DNA from: Eulemur rufifrons
Lineage: Eukaryota; Chordata; Mammalia; Primates; Lemuridae
Direction of reading: 5' to 3'
NCBI RefSeq assembly: GCF_041146395.1
Contig: NC_090989.1
Location: 224,782,843-224,846,842, forward strand
Length of the DNA: 64,000 nt
Part shown: in pieces, positions 1 to 10,920 of the stretch
How positions within the stretch are numbered: position 1 is the first letter of the stretch
Layout of the letters: every line of letters starts with the position of its first letter
Notes under the pieces: generated by a model
The model's database searches: none
What the model was told of the DNA's origin: nothing
What the model saw: only the letters and a program-made list of their open reading frames with translations
Position numbers and translations under genes: made by a program

Positions 1-205
1 CCTGTGTGCATGTCTGTGTCCAAATTTTCCCTTGTTTATAAGGACACCAGGCATATTGGATTGGGGCTCCACCCTACTCCAATATGACCTCATCTTAACT
101 AAGTATAGCTACAAGGACCCCACTTCCAAATGTGGTCACATCAGAGGCACTGGGGGTTAGGACTTTAAAACATAAATTCTTGGGGGATAAAATTCAACCA
201 ATACA
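1..205 (-). mobile_element. ERVL-MaLR LTR fragment (MLT1-like), cut by window edge
   Basis: Read on the minus strand this starts with TGTATTGGTTGAATTTTATC and continues with a run resembling the MLT1/MST LTR 5' half (CCCAAGAATT, CCTAACCCCCAGTG, CTGGTGTCCTTATAA). It is an old non-coding retroviral LTR remnant. The other end lies outside the window. Confidence 0.7.
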
Positions 206-1474
206 GAAAAAATGTCTTTTCTTTATTTTAGGGGAAAATGGTTAGGTGTCTCATTGAAATGTGCCTACATGAAACTGGCCTTTGTCAAACACAAAACTAA
301 TTTATAAATAAAGAAAAATAATATCGGACTTGTTTAAAAAAAAAAAAAACACCAAAAAACTCTAAATACTAACTAGCTGAGTGACCTTGGGTGAATCACT
401 TGTCTGAGTTCTGTTTTCTTATCTATAAAAATGAAAGATTTGGGATAATCTCTAAAGTCTTTTCTAGTATTAAAAATTAAAGACCAAACAGCACAAAGGA
501 GAATTTATATTAACAATAAAATGCAAAATATAGTTTTACAGTGGGCTTATGGTCATATAATAAAGGCATATCCAAAAGGGTAAAAAATAACTGCTGAGAC
601 AAACAGACCTGTGTCTGCAGGTATCATTCACACACACTTACTCAGCGAGTAATCTTAAGTATTCAAGGACTTCTGGTGCACACAATTGCTCAGTGAGTAA
701 TCCTAAATATTCAAGGACTTCTGCTTCCTGTGATGGACACATTTGCTCCCCTGGACTCTTTGACATTGCTACCATGTGGGTTAAGCAGCCCCAGGGTGAC
801 CATCGTCAGAAATAACAACTAAATCAAAGCTAATCATAAATACATAGGTGATTTCTCAAGATAGGGAGTCAGCTCTCTCACAGGGTATAAATATTAAATA
901 TTTATGTATTCCACTGCTAAAAACCACATTTTCTTACAAGTCACAAAATGAGTTCCCCAATAAAATTGTTCTCTAAAACAATACTATTCACAGGACCACA
1001 AAAATATCAGCACCTCCAGCAGCATTATTTTAATCACCTAACAGATTATGGGCAGACTGCAGAAACCACTCCTTACTGCACCCTTTCATTTTTTAAGAAA
1101 AGCACTGTGAGACTGCCTTGGTTTCCTTAGTTTTCAATGCTGAGTACGCATAACGCTCACTGGCTTCAGAGTGTTATTCTTCCTGCCTCTGTGACAATAG
1201 TGTCCCACATTTTAGCCTTTTATGAATACATATAATCTCAGATGGGGAGAAACATGAAGACTAGATTACTATGAATTTCTTGCTTCACTCATTCATTACT
1301 ATGCCTGGTCTCAATAGGACAGAATGGTCTAACTTTGCTGCTCATTTACGTCATTAAAATGCCAATGAGCCAAATCCTCCAGCTACAAATGAACTTTTTA
1401 AAGAGGAACAAAGAGTCTATCTCAACTAAATCAAATCAATAACGGTTGGAGCCAGTAACAATCAAGTCACTTGT
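206..1474. other. intergenic stretch without recognised gene
   Basis: AT-rich sequence with an A-run near 335-349 and an imperfect tandem duplication at 641-723. The short open frames here have no recognisable domain. I see no RNA gene. Confidence 0.5.
641..723. repeat. imperfect 48-bp-period tandem duplication
   Basis: Positions 641-675 (CTCAGCGAGTAATC...AAGGACTTCTG) recur at 689-723 with a few substitutions. Two copies only. Confidence 0.8.
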
Positions 1475-1750
1475 TTAACACATTAACTGCCACGTGAGTT
1501 GTATTTAACTCACGCTAGTTTTGAGCCCAGGGCCTCATGAAGCATATGTAACTCACATATCCCTACCTTGGGAGCCTTGTGAACTATTTTTCAAGTTGCA
1601 TATAACTCACCAATAGAAAATGATAAAAAAATAACAATTTTCATTAAATTAGAAGGGATCATTTTGCTTTCTAAGTTTTTATTCTATTTTCATAACACTG
1701 TGGCCCCAAGAAAAAAATTTTTTTTCCTAGTGTGGCAGTTAATGTGTTTA
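1475..1750. mobile_element. short DNA transposon with perfect 15-bp TIRs, probably piggyBac-like
   Basis: The left end CACATTAACTGCCAC (1479-1493) is the exact reverse complement of the right end GTGGCAGTTAATGTG (1732-1746), giving a 268-bp element. It is flanked by TTAA (1475-1478) and TTTA (1747-1750), close to the TTAA target duplication of piggyBac elements. No transposase is encoded, so it would be non-autonomous. Alternative: a PIF/Harbinger element with a TTA target. I cannot name a family. Confidence 0.65.
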
Positions 1751-2004
1751 TAGAAGACAGTTTCACAATGAGCACATATTGCCATTTGGGGATGTTTGTT
1801 AAGAGGACATACTTTTCATAGGGAAAATGGTTAAGTAAATTATTGAAGATCCACTTGATGGAACTGTACATATTCATTTTAAATGATGGCTTTGAATTCT
1901 ATGCAATGACACAAATGAAGTATATTAATAATGTCAAGGAAAAAAAGCAGAATGATAAATGTGTTCTTACAAATTTATGTAGAATGATTAACAATAAAGT
2001 CCCA

Positions 2005-2455
2005 CACTTTTGCCAGGCCTGCATGATCTGGCCCTCTATCCAGCTCTGACCACATTTTCATCCTCCTTCCTGATCTCTCAGTGTGTCTTAGCCACCCAAG
2101 ACCCCTTTTAGTGCTGCATACACACCCAGCCTCTTTCTACCACAGGGCCTTTGCACTGGAATGGCCTTCTCTCTCTCTTCACATTCTAGCTCCTTCCCAG
2201 CAATTCAAGTCACAGTTCAACATTACGTCCTCACAAGGCTTTCCCTGAGTGCCTGATCTAAAGACCTCAAGCCTCCTTATCACTTTGTTCAATTTTCTCC
2301 ACAGTGCTAGTGAATGGGCGAAATTATCCTTATTTCACTTATCTATTCATTTGTTTTCTTGTTTGCTCTATGATATCGGGAGCTTTGATAATTGTTTACC
2401 ATTAGATCTCCAGATCCCAAAATAAAAGTTGGTAAGTTAATATCTGTTCTATGAA
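2005..2455 (+). mobile_element. LINE L2 3' region fragment
   Basis: The order of pyrimidine-rich segments fits degenerate L2: a CAGGCCTTTGCAC-like motif near 2145, AGGCTTTCCCTGA near 2237, then a short tail with TATGAATAAAT. No intact reading frame. Confidence 0.55.
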
Positions 2456-2892
2456 TAAATTAAAATATGTGTAAGAAAAAGGCAGGCAATACATCAAACT
2501 GCCAGCACTTTCTACAAAGGTACTGGGGTTAAGGGTGAATTTTTTTCCTTTTTTTTTTTTTTTATTTCTTATGCTTTCTTTTATAATAGAAAAAAAAATT
2601 GTTGACTTTCCAAAATGCTCACATGAACATAAAAAGGACAGTCCTACTCTATACTCTAAACTATGAAAAATTCATAATTTGCGACTTTGGTCAACCAACT
2701 CTATAGATCCCAAAGAAAGAAAGAATGTTTGCATCTGCTTTTTGAAACTTTAGATCTAATTCAAAGATAAATTGATCACATTAAGTATTTAGGAGTATTT
2801 TATTTTTTCTCTTTCTTCTAGATAACAGTACAATTAAAGTTGAGTTCAGATGGTTCATTCAGTATGAATCAATCTTTCTGTAAACACCATGG
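2456..2892. other. AT-rich intergenic stretch, nothing recognised
   Basis: Contains a T-run near 2550-2563 and otherwise unremarkable AT-rich sequence. Confidence 0.4.
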
Positions 2893-3272
2893 TGCTATGG
2901 TCTGAATGTTGCCCAAAATTCATGTGTTGGAGCTTAATTGCCAATGCAACAGTATTAAGAGGTGGGGCTTTTATTAATAGGAGGTCATTAAGTCATGAGG
3001 ACAGAGTCCTCATGGGTGGGATTAGGGCCCTAATAAAGGGCTTGAGGGAGGGGTTTCGCTTTCTTCCACTCTTCCACAATGTGAAGACACAGCATACTTT
3101 CATTTATTCATAGAACAGATATTAACTGACCCTTGTCAAACACTAAACCTGCCAGTGTCTTAATCCTGGACTTACCAGGCTCCAGAACTGTGAGAAATAA
3201 ATTTCTTTTGTCTATAAATTACCCAGTCTGTGATTTTGTATTTTATGATAGCAGCACAAGTAAGCTAAGACA
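2893..3272 (+). mobile_element. solo ERVL-MaLR LTR (MST/MLT1-like) with 5-bp TSD
   Basis: It starts TGCTATGGTCTGAATG and ends AAGCTAAGACA. Internal landmarks are CCAGAACTGTGAGAAATAAA, which holds the AATAAA poly(A) signal, and the terminal AGCAGCACAAG block. CATGG directly precedes (2888-2892) and follows (3273-3277) the element, as expected of ERVL-class integration. At 380 bp it is close to full length, with no internal retroviral sequence attached, so it is a solo LTR. Confidence 0.85.
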
Positions 3273-4139
3273 CATGGGTTCATACCTGCAAAGCATTCAA
3301 GCTTTTTTCTTGAAAAGTGCTTAGTTATTATATCAATTGTAAATAGTTCGCTTTGATTTAAAAGCAAATCTAACCTCATTAAATAAAGATCACATAAAAC
3401 TTCTAACCACAATATAGGTGAAATGAGTGCATGTATTTGGTAAAATGGACTGTATAACACATAGAAATGTCTGGAATCCATGAACTTTGGCCAGAAAACT
3501 CTGGCTGGGTTGGAAGATAAGAAGAAAAAAAATGTATTTAAATATTCAATGGATCTTTTGATAAGGATTTTCCTGGTTTTGTAGTTAAACTGGGGGCGGG
3601 GGGGGGGGGGGCGCGTGTGGAAAGAAAAAAAAGGAAGGAAAGAACAGAAAAGTCCTCAAATCCAAAAAAGACAATGACAAATGGAAGTCCCTCCAAATGA
3701 ATGGCCTGTTTATGCCACCTACTGGATCCTTGTTGCACTGCTTAGTCATGTGGGAATCTCCTCTCACAATCCACAAATCCCCCAGTCCTTTTAATCTCCA
3801 ACTGGACTTCCTTTCTTCCATAAAGGTATGGAACTATAAAATTAACTGATGCTCGCTGGGCACAGATTCTGGTTTTATTAGTAAAAAGGACCTTCTGAAA
3901 AATCAAATCATTCCGCAAGACCATGCTCAAGGCTCCTCCTCTGCAAAACCCTACCGGACCCTGCCCAGGCACAGGAGGATCAGCCCTTCCTGCTTCTTGG
4001 GTTGACAGCATACTCAACCTTGTGTTGTGAGGGCTGGTGTGTCTGTCTTCCCCCTAATGTGTAAGTACCTGGGGGCACAATGCCTCCTCCCACCTGCTTT
4101 GTACCTGGAGTGTCCTGAGGATGGTGCTAATTCAGCCAG
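3273..4139. other. intergenic stretch with a long G-run
   Basis: No gene or clear repeat family seen. G5-C-G14 at 3592-3611 is the only marked feature. Confidence 0.4.
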
Positions 4140-4345
4140 ACCTTGTTCAAGTGCTATAACTCATCTTATCCTCATAATAGCCCTATGAGTAGATGTTATC
4201 ATCCCTATTTCAGAGATGAGGAGATCAAGGCATGGAAAGGTAACTTGTCCAAGGCCACCAAGGTAGGAAGTGGCAGTCCAGTCTTCAAACCAGGTAATGT
4301 AGCTCCATGGCCTGTGTCCTTTGTTGCTATTCTTTTAGCCACACA
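4140..4345 (+). mobile_element. MIR SINE fragment
   Basis: Degenerate match in order to the MIR core: ATAACTCATCTTATCCTCATAA, CCCTATTTCAGAGATGAGGA, GGTAACTTGTCCAAGG, AGTGGCAGTCC. Confidence 0.7.
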
Positions 4346-5264
4346 ATGAAAACTGAGGTGTCTTACGTGCTGCATTTGTTAAACTGACTCCGTGTTCACT
4401 TGTCACAGAAGGCCATCATGCTAGTTGGGCTTTAGCACTGCCCTCCAGGTCCCCTGTCCCCTCTTCTCTGCTCTGGGTCCTGGGAGTCTGACCTCTGTGG
4501 ACCACATCGAAAGGCCCCCTTGCCCTCTGGCTGCAGTTTGGGTATGGCCAATGGGAAGTACCCCTACAAGTGGGAGGGCAGGAAAAGAACAAGGAAGGGG
4601 TACCTCTTTCCCTGGTTTTCTCCTTGCTGGGTGGCCAGAGGTTGGCTGCAGATCTCTGCTAAAGCCACAGCCTCTTCCAGGAGGCTCTCTCCAAAGCTTC
4701 AGCTCCTCTTTTGGGTTCCTCTGACTGTTCTTCCCCTTGCACCTATAGGTGTAATGTGGTAATGGCTCCCTGTGTTGCCAGCTTCACGATGCTTCACCAT
4801 CCCATACTGGTTTCCCTTAACCCTCCTCATATCTCCGTAAATTATCCCTTTGTTAAATTCCCTATCACCCACTTGAGGGTACCATCTACCTCCTGCCAGT
4901 AGCCTGACTGATAGAGCCTCCAAATACTTTACCTACCTGCTGAAACTCCTCTTCCCTGATGAAATCCCACCATTCAGTTTTTGGAGGTTATGGTTATGCG
5001 TTTCCAGGTATCCTCTGTTAAAAGGCAAATGCCAGGAATCCCAATAATAACAACTATTCATCAGATTGCCTTCCAACCCTGACCCAAGACAAATAAGTAT
5101 TATAGTGAGAAATAGGAACAGGGGAGTGGGCCAGGATGTGGAAGGGGGGGAATGAAAGATGAAATGGCCCCAAGGACAAACTTTGCAGAGATACTAAGGC
5201 CAGTGTCAGAGAAAGCTATCTCCTGCAGTGGTTACAGTCAGGGTACTGGGTGGGTGACAGAGAT
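4346..5264. other. intergenic stretch, nothing recognised
   Basis: The short open frames, including one of 99 codons at 4425-4724, have no domain signature or plausible gene context. Confidence 0.4.
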
Positions 5265-5450
5265 GAGCAGGACTCACAGCTCTGCTACTTAATAGCTGAG
5301 AGCTAACCTCTCAGAGCCTCTTAATTTATAAAAGGCGAACAATAATAGTATATGCTTCACAGGGTGTCATGAGGAGTAAACGAACAATGCAAGCAAAATG
5401 CTTATCGTACTGTCAGGCAGTGTGCAGTAAACACTAGCAGTTATGGATAC
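5265..5450 (-). mobile_element. MIR SINE fragment
   Basis: Reverse-complement MIR landmarks: AACCTCTCAGAGCCTC, a degraded AATAATAGTA block, CACAGGGTGTCATGAGGA and a final AGTAAACACTAGCAG. Confidence 0.65.
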
Positions 5451-5559
5451 CATCAGGGAAGAGTTTGTGTTCCCAGGGTTTTGTGACGCTTAGATGAAAC
5501 TACTCTGTGATCAGTGAGCCATGGGAGGGCCACTGAGGGAATGCAAGTGGGGCCCGGAA

Positions 5560-5750
5560 AGCAGAGGCTCTGAAGTCAGGAGGCCTGGATTTCGATCTTG
5601 GTTCTGTCAATTCATAGTTAACATGACCTTAGGCTAAGTTTTACTTAAAGTTTCCTTATCCATGAAATGGACGTGACTGTACTATCTCACAGCATTTTTA
5701 TGTCATTAAATGAGATAGCAGAATGACCATGACATAAGAGATACTCAATT
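5560..5750 (-). mobile_element. MIR SINE fragment
   Basis: Second minus-strand MIR copy: GAAGTCAGGAGGCCTGGATT, TTTCCTTATCCATGAAATGG, ATTAAATGAGATAG. Confidence 0.6.
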
Positions 5751-5779
5751 TTATTTTTTTAAACCAAGATGATGTTGGA

Positions 5780-6171
5780 CAGTAATAGATACACAGATAG
5801 ATAGGGATAACTATATACATGGAGAGAGAAAGAGAGAGAGAGAGGGAGATTGACTTGTTAAAATTTGGCTAATGCAACGGTGGGGGCTGGCAAGTCTTAA
5901 ATCTGTAGGGCAAGCTGACAGGCTGGAAACTCAGGCAGGATTTCTTTGTTACAGCCCTTAGGCAGCATTCCTTCTGGAAACCTGATTTGCTCTTAAGGCC
6001 TTCAACTGATTGGATGAGGCCCACTCACATTATTGGGGGTAATCTACTTAAACTGATTGTAAATATTAATGGCATCTACAAAAACCTTCATGGCAACATC
6101 TAGATTAGTGTTTGACCAAACAACAGGGCACCATAGCCCAGCCAGACTGACACATAAAATTAACCATCACA
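5780..6171 (-). mobile_element. ERVL-type LTR (minus strand)
   Basis: The minus strand starts TGTGATGGTTAATTTTATGT, and the plus strand holds ACTGATTGGATGAGGCCCAC and a GAGAGAGAGAG tract, an order shared with MLT2-like ERVL LTRs. The end near 5780 is degraded into an AT/GA-rich tract, so that border is uncertain. Confidence 0.6.
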
Positions 6172-6577
6172 ATGACCATTTGGGTTCCATTTAGTACAAT
6201 CCTTTAAAGACTATAAGATAATGCAGCTCTACAGTTTGTGTATGTGTTTTCTTTCTTTGTTTTTCCTTTAGGCCATGAATTCTCAACAGGATGAGAAGTA
6301 AAATTTGGTTCCTGGGGACCAAAAAATCCTACATATTACAATGGCGTGTGGCCTTCCAAAGTTAAATCCTACCTGACAAAATCTTGTTCTTTAATATTAA
6401 ATTTCTCTCATTAGGGAGATATTAAATTATATATATATGTTATACATTTCACATTATAAAACTTTATTTAACCTTAATTCATTTAAATGTATTAAATTAA
6501 CAAATTTTCTCCTGAGGGGATGTGTTATAGACCAAATATTTGTATCCCCTCAAAATTCACATGTTAAAATCCTAAAC
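6172..6577. other. AT-rich intergenic stretch with a short MaLR-like piece at its end
   Basis: From 6522 the sequence TGTTATAGACCAAATATTTG and the next 35 bases resemble the 5' end of a MaLR LTR. The hAT element that starts at 6578 interrupts it. Upstream sequence is unassigned. Confidence 0.45.
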
Positions 6578-6620
6578 TAGGGGTGGGAAACCTGAGGCCT
6601 TAAGCCCACGTGTGGTTCTT

Positions 6621-6651
<31 letters not shown>

Positions 6652-6972
6652 GAGACAGAGTCTCACTCTGTTGCCCAGGCTAGAGTGAGTGCCATGGCGT
6701 CAGCCTAGCTCACAGCAACCTCAAACTCCTGAGCTCAAGCGATCCTCCTGTCTCAGCCTCCCGAGTAGCTGGGACTACAGGCATGAGCCACCATGCCCGG
6801 CTAATTTTTTTCTATATATATTTTTAGCTGTCCATATAATTTCTTTCTATTTTTAGTAGAGATGGGGTCTCGCTCTTGCTCAGGCTGGTCTCGAACTCCT
6901 GAGCTCAAACGATCCGCCCACCTCGGCCTCCCAGAGTGCTAGGATTACAGGCGTGAGCCACCACGCCCGGCT
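6621..6972 (-). mobile_element. Alu, strepsirrhine type, inside the hAT element
   Basis: A poly-T head is followed by GAGACAGAGTCTCACTCTG. The linker contains a TATATATTTTTAG stretch and AATTTCTTTCTATTTTTAG, typical of lemur/galago Alus. It ends GAGCCACCACGCCCGGCT. The target duplication CCACGTGTGGTTCTT is exact at 6606-6620 and 6973-6987. Confidence 0.9.
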
Positions 6973-7078
6973 CCACGTGTGGTTCTTAAGTGCAGCCTTT
7001 TGACTGAATCTAAATTTTACAGAACAAATCCTTTTATTTTTATTAATATTTTTGTTCTTTTATGTTTTTATTTTTAAA

Positions 7079-7165
7079 ATGAATGTATTTAAAATACTAA
7101 TGAATAAAAGTAAGTTTCAACGATGAATGTATTAAAATACCAATGAATAAAAGTAAGTTTCAACG
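7079..7165. repeat. 44/43-bp tandem duplication within the hAT element
   Basis: Units 7079-7122 and 7123-7165 both run from ATGAATGTATT to AAGTAAGTTTCAACG and differ at only two or three positions. This suggests a fairly recent duplication in an otherwise decayed element. Confidence 0.85.
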
Positions 7166-7467
7166 AAATAATCCTCCCAGAATGATGGGCACAATTAGAG
7201 CGTTAGTAAAGCCATAAGGGCTAAATTGACAGCTGCTGTGCTCACAATTTAGTTCAAACTTCCCCTGCCTGACTGGCACCACCACCGCACAAGGCTGGCT
7301 GGTGAGAGTTTATGGGGGTCGAGTATGCCAGTCTGTTATCAGCTTTTGAAACTGGTGCACTGTGTTTCTGTTTGAAGCAGAATTTGTGAAAAGTTGCACA
7401 GCTTGACAGTATTTTTTAATCCTGTCTGCTTAACAACCAACCCATCATAAGACAAAAGACCAAGAGA

Positions 7468-9170
7468 ATGCTGAAGGAAGAAAACAGATTTTTTAATGAG
7501 GATTGGGAATTGCAATATTATCTTGTTAGTGTTAAAGATAAGATGATTTGCTTGCTTTGTGATATTGCAATATCAACATTAAAGAAATTCAATGCTCATC
7601 AGCATTATAATACCCATAAGGACCATAAATATTTTAAATTAGAGGGAGAGGCATGAAAGGTTGTACTACAGAAACTAAAAGATGAAAAGCAAAAGCAAAG
7701 CCAATTCTTTCAAGCAGCAATAAGAGCTGGAAATAATGCCACTGAAGCAACTTATAAAGTAGCTTATATACTTGGGGGAAAGGGGAAGCCCTTCAATGAT
7801 GTAGAAATTGTGAAAGAATGCATTGTTGAATTTATAGGATGCTTACTTAGACCCCAATAATGTTTCAAAGTATGAACAACTGCCTCTTTCAAGGAGAACC
7901 ATAACTGATTGGCAGCATGAATTAGCCAACTTAACAGAACAACTTCAGGCAATACTTCAAAAGGAAAATACATATTATTCAATAGCTTTAGATGAATCAA
8001 CTGACACTACCGACTCAGTGCAGTTTCTATACTTCAGTTGGGTCATAAAAGATTTTCTTTGCCATGAAGAGTTACTCGCTTTGGGCACTCTTGTGAACAG
8101 AACTTTCAAGATAAATGTTGTGAACTGAATTTGGTCACTTTAGTGAGTGTATGTACAGACCGTGCACCTTCTATGACACGAAAACATGAAGGGTTTATTG
8201 CACAGACTAAAAAAGTCTTAACAAATCCAGATGCTCTCATTTTTTTTTTTCACTGTATTATGCATCAGCAAAATCTCTGTGCTAAAGCTATTTTAAGTGA
8301 TACTTTGCAACAAGTTATAAGTATTGCACCAATGCAACAGGGTTGTCAGTTTCCTTAACATGCTAAAGTTGAACATTCAGGGTAGGTTACTGGTATCATT
8401 CTAAAGTATATTGGCAATGGCAGGGACAGGTGTTTGCCAAACTTCTCTCTCTGCAAGAACAGATAAATTTTGTGAAGAACAGAATCAATAACATGAATTA
8501 CTGAAAGAAGATTTCTACAGGAATGTAGCATTTCTGTGTGATATCGTGTCATATCAAAATGACTTGAATATTTCTTTGCAAGGTAAAACTAAGTCTATGT
8601 ATGATATGTGGCAAAAAAAATCCAAGCATTTTGGAAAAAAAAGCTATGTTTTTTCAAAACACTTCTTCAAAAGCAAATTTCAGATGAATATTTTCCCCAG
8701 TTAGTAAAGGTCATTGGTGAGCAGGGCAATATATGTGAATCATCTCAAGAATACACAGTTGTTATAGATCTATTAATTGGAGATTACAACAAAAGGTTCA
8801 CTGACATTGAGAATCATGACATCACACTCAAATTAGCATTTCTCCTCACCTAGTTGATGTCACCAAGGCACCTAAAGAACTACAGATGGAATTGATAGAG
8901 CTATCAGTAGATGACATTTTAAAGTCATTGTTTGATGCTAAGAAAGATCCAAGTGAAATACGGAAAAATGAAGTAGAATACCCACGACTTTGGCAACATG
9001 CCTGAAAAATGCTTTCTTGCTTTTCAACCACTTATTGCTGTGAATCTACATTCTCCCACATAACCCAAATCAAGACACCCTTAAGGTCGCAAATGACTGA
9101 TACCTAGCTAGAGCATCAGCTGAAAGTGCGGAATTCCATGCTGCAACCAAATATTCAAATGCTTTCCAAG
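7468..9170 (+). pseudogene. hAT transposase pseudogene (GTF2IRD2-C-terminus-like)
   Basis: A decayed transposase readable in pieces. The first 62 codons start KEENRFFNEDW after the ATG and contain a BED-like zinc finger with C-x2-C and later histidines (CLLC then HQHYNTH). Later pieces keep hAT landmarks: LDESTDTTD near 7988, CTDRAPSM near 8152 (first aspartate region and the CTDGAPSM-type motif), HCIMHQQNLCAK near 8253, and the C-terminal dimerisation segment CESTFSHITQIK near 9036. Stops and frameshifts separate them, for example the stop after codon 62 and a TAA near 7858. The same protein family gave rise to the C-terminal part of GTF2IRD2, to SCAND3 and to ZBED-type genes. It cannot encode an active enzyme. 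A domesticated gene is ruled out by the many breaks. Confidence 0.82.
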
Positions 9171-9397
9171 AAAAAGCAGACTTAACAAAGTCATTAAAAG
9201 GTTAGTTAACTTTAAAATTGACAAATAGTTTTCATTTTTTTAATTTTTTGAAATTTTGAAACATAGTAGATTTTTTTCCAAATAATGTACATTTTTAAGC
9301 ATATATAATTAAAGTTTCTTAAATGCAGCCTTCTTTGATTACAGCTAAATTAATGTGGCCTTCCAACATGAAAAGGTTCCCCACCCCTGTCCTAAAC

Positions 9398-10224
9398 CTT
9401 ACAAAAAAGATGAGAAACACTGCTTTAGGGCCTCTTGCAGAACGTAAACTATCTCTAGCAACAAAAGGAAAGGTAGGGCATACTGTTTTTCATTGTCTAT
9501 GCTGGTTTTTCAACGCTATTTGCTGTTCCACCTTTAATTTTATGAATGATGAGAGGAGTTAGTGTTCTTTGATTTAGCCAGTCTTCAAAAAATGTGTCCA
9601 TTAAGTTGTAGTAACTCAATATTAAAAGTAATTTCCATAGAAATTTGTTCTGTTGTCAATAGCTGTAGCACTAACACTACATCACTCAATTTCTGACAGC
9701 AAAACCAACACAATCCACAGCGGCACCTTAGTTCATTCCACCCAGAAGAAACTTATTACAGCTCTGATGAAACAAGTTATACTTATGATGATGACTTACA
9801 GTTAAATCTACCACTAGGACCTCTTCCTCCCAAGCCTCTGTCCTATTTAAAATGCCATTTATTTTAAGAGACTGCTAGTTATTTCCGTTAGGTGTCCAAC
9901 AAGCTGCTAGACTGCTGCCTGAAATAAAACCACTCATTTCTGGGGACCTTTCAAAGTTTCCTTTCAAACACAATTTACTTAAACAGCCAGTGCACAACCC
10001 CAATCTCTATTGCTCTTTAAAATGTGACCTGGGCAGGCAAACTCAGAACCTTGGCATCTTCATCCTGAAAGTGGGAATAATGATGCCAGCCTGCCCAACT
10101 CCAGGAAAACAACCAGAAAGCCACAAAATGCCACCAAGTATTACTATAATGAAGCAAAAGCTTCAGTATTTTCTGCAAATAAGTTTATTACTAATGAGAA
10201 ACTTCACACAGGTTTTTCCCTCAG
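9398..10224. other. intergenic stretch, nothing recognised
   Basis: No domain, RNA gene or clear repeat family seen. The piece just after the hAT target duplication may continue the MaLR-like host sequence but diverges at once. Confidence 0.4.
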
Positions 10225-10570
10225 CTGTTTGTTCCTCTGCACACTCTTGGCCTAACATGGGCCCAACCTTCAGGTCTCTGCACAGAGTTCCCTCCTCAGA
10301 GAAACCTTCCCTGATGCTCTCTGATCCCGTTTAGTATCAACTTCTGGTCATAATCTCTTAGCACACTCTTTAATGAGCTTTCATTCCTAATAATCCTCAC
10401 AATCTGTATGTATACATTTATTTCTGTGATTACTTATAAAATGTCTCTGCTCCTGGAATGGAAGCTCCATAGGGCCAGGCCCTCGTCCTATGCTCATCGC
10501 TGTAGCCCTGGTGTCCAGCACAGCGCCTGACACTCAGTAGGTGATCAACAAATATTTATTAAAAATGAAT
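10225..10570 (+). mobile_element. LINE L2 3' end
   Basis: L2 landmarks in order: GAGAAACCTTCCCTGATG, TGGAATGGAAGCTCCATAGG, CAGCACAGCGCCTGACA, CAGTAGGTGATCAACAAATA. The strand is clear and borders are approximate. Confidence 0.75.
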
Positions 10571-10575
10571 AATTG

Positions 10576-10910
10576 GGCCGGGCGCGGTGGCTCATGCCTG
10601 TAATCCTAGCACTCTCAGAGGCCGAGGCGGGTGGATTGCTTAAGGTCAGGAGTTTGAGACCAGCCTGAGCAAGAGTGAGACCTCCGTCTCTACTAAAAAT
10701 AGAAAGAAATTATCTGGCCAACTAAAAATATATATAGAAAAAATTAGCCGGGCATGGTGGTGCATGTCTGTAGTCCCAGCTACCCGGGAGGCTGAGGCAG
10801 TAAAATCGCTTAAGCCCAGGAGTTTGAGGTTGCTGTGAGCTAGGCTGACACCATGGCATTCTAGCCCGGGCAACAAAGCGAGACTCTTGTCTCAAAAAAA
10901 AAAAAAAAAA
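10576..10910 (+). mobile_element. Alu, strepsirrhine type, full length
   Basis: It starts GGCCGGGCGCGGTGGCTCAT, has the AGAAAGAAATTA and AACTAAAAATATATATAG middle block, and ends in a 17-base A-tail. TGAATAAT flanks both sides (10566-10573 and 10913-10920). Confidence 0.9.
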
Positions 10911-10920
10911 GGTGAATAAT

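Larger units (their letters stand above)
6578..9389 (+). mobile_element. hAT (Charlie-like) DNA transposon, full length, inactivated
   Basis: The left end TAGGGGTGGGAAACCT and the right end AGGTTCCCCACCCCTG are near-perfect terminal inverted repeats. TCCTAAAC occurs exactly on both sides (6570-6577 and 9390-9397), the 8-bp target duplication expected of hAT elements. Inside is a broken transposase gene in the + direction. A minus-strand lineage-type Alu (6621-6972) has inserted near the left end with its own 15-bp duplication, so the hAT is older than that Alu. Without the Alu and its extra target copy the element is about 2.44 kb. Subfamily not determined. Confidence 0.88.
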
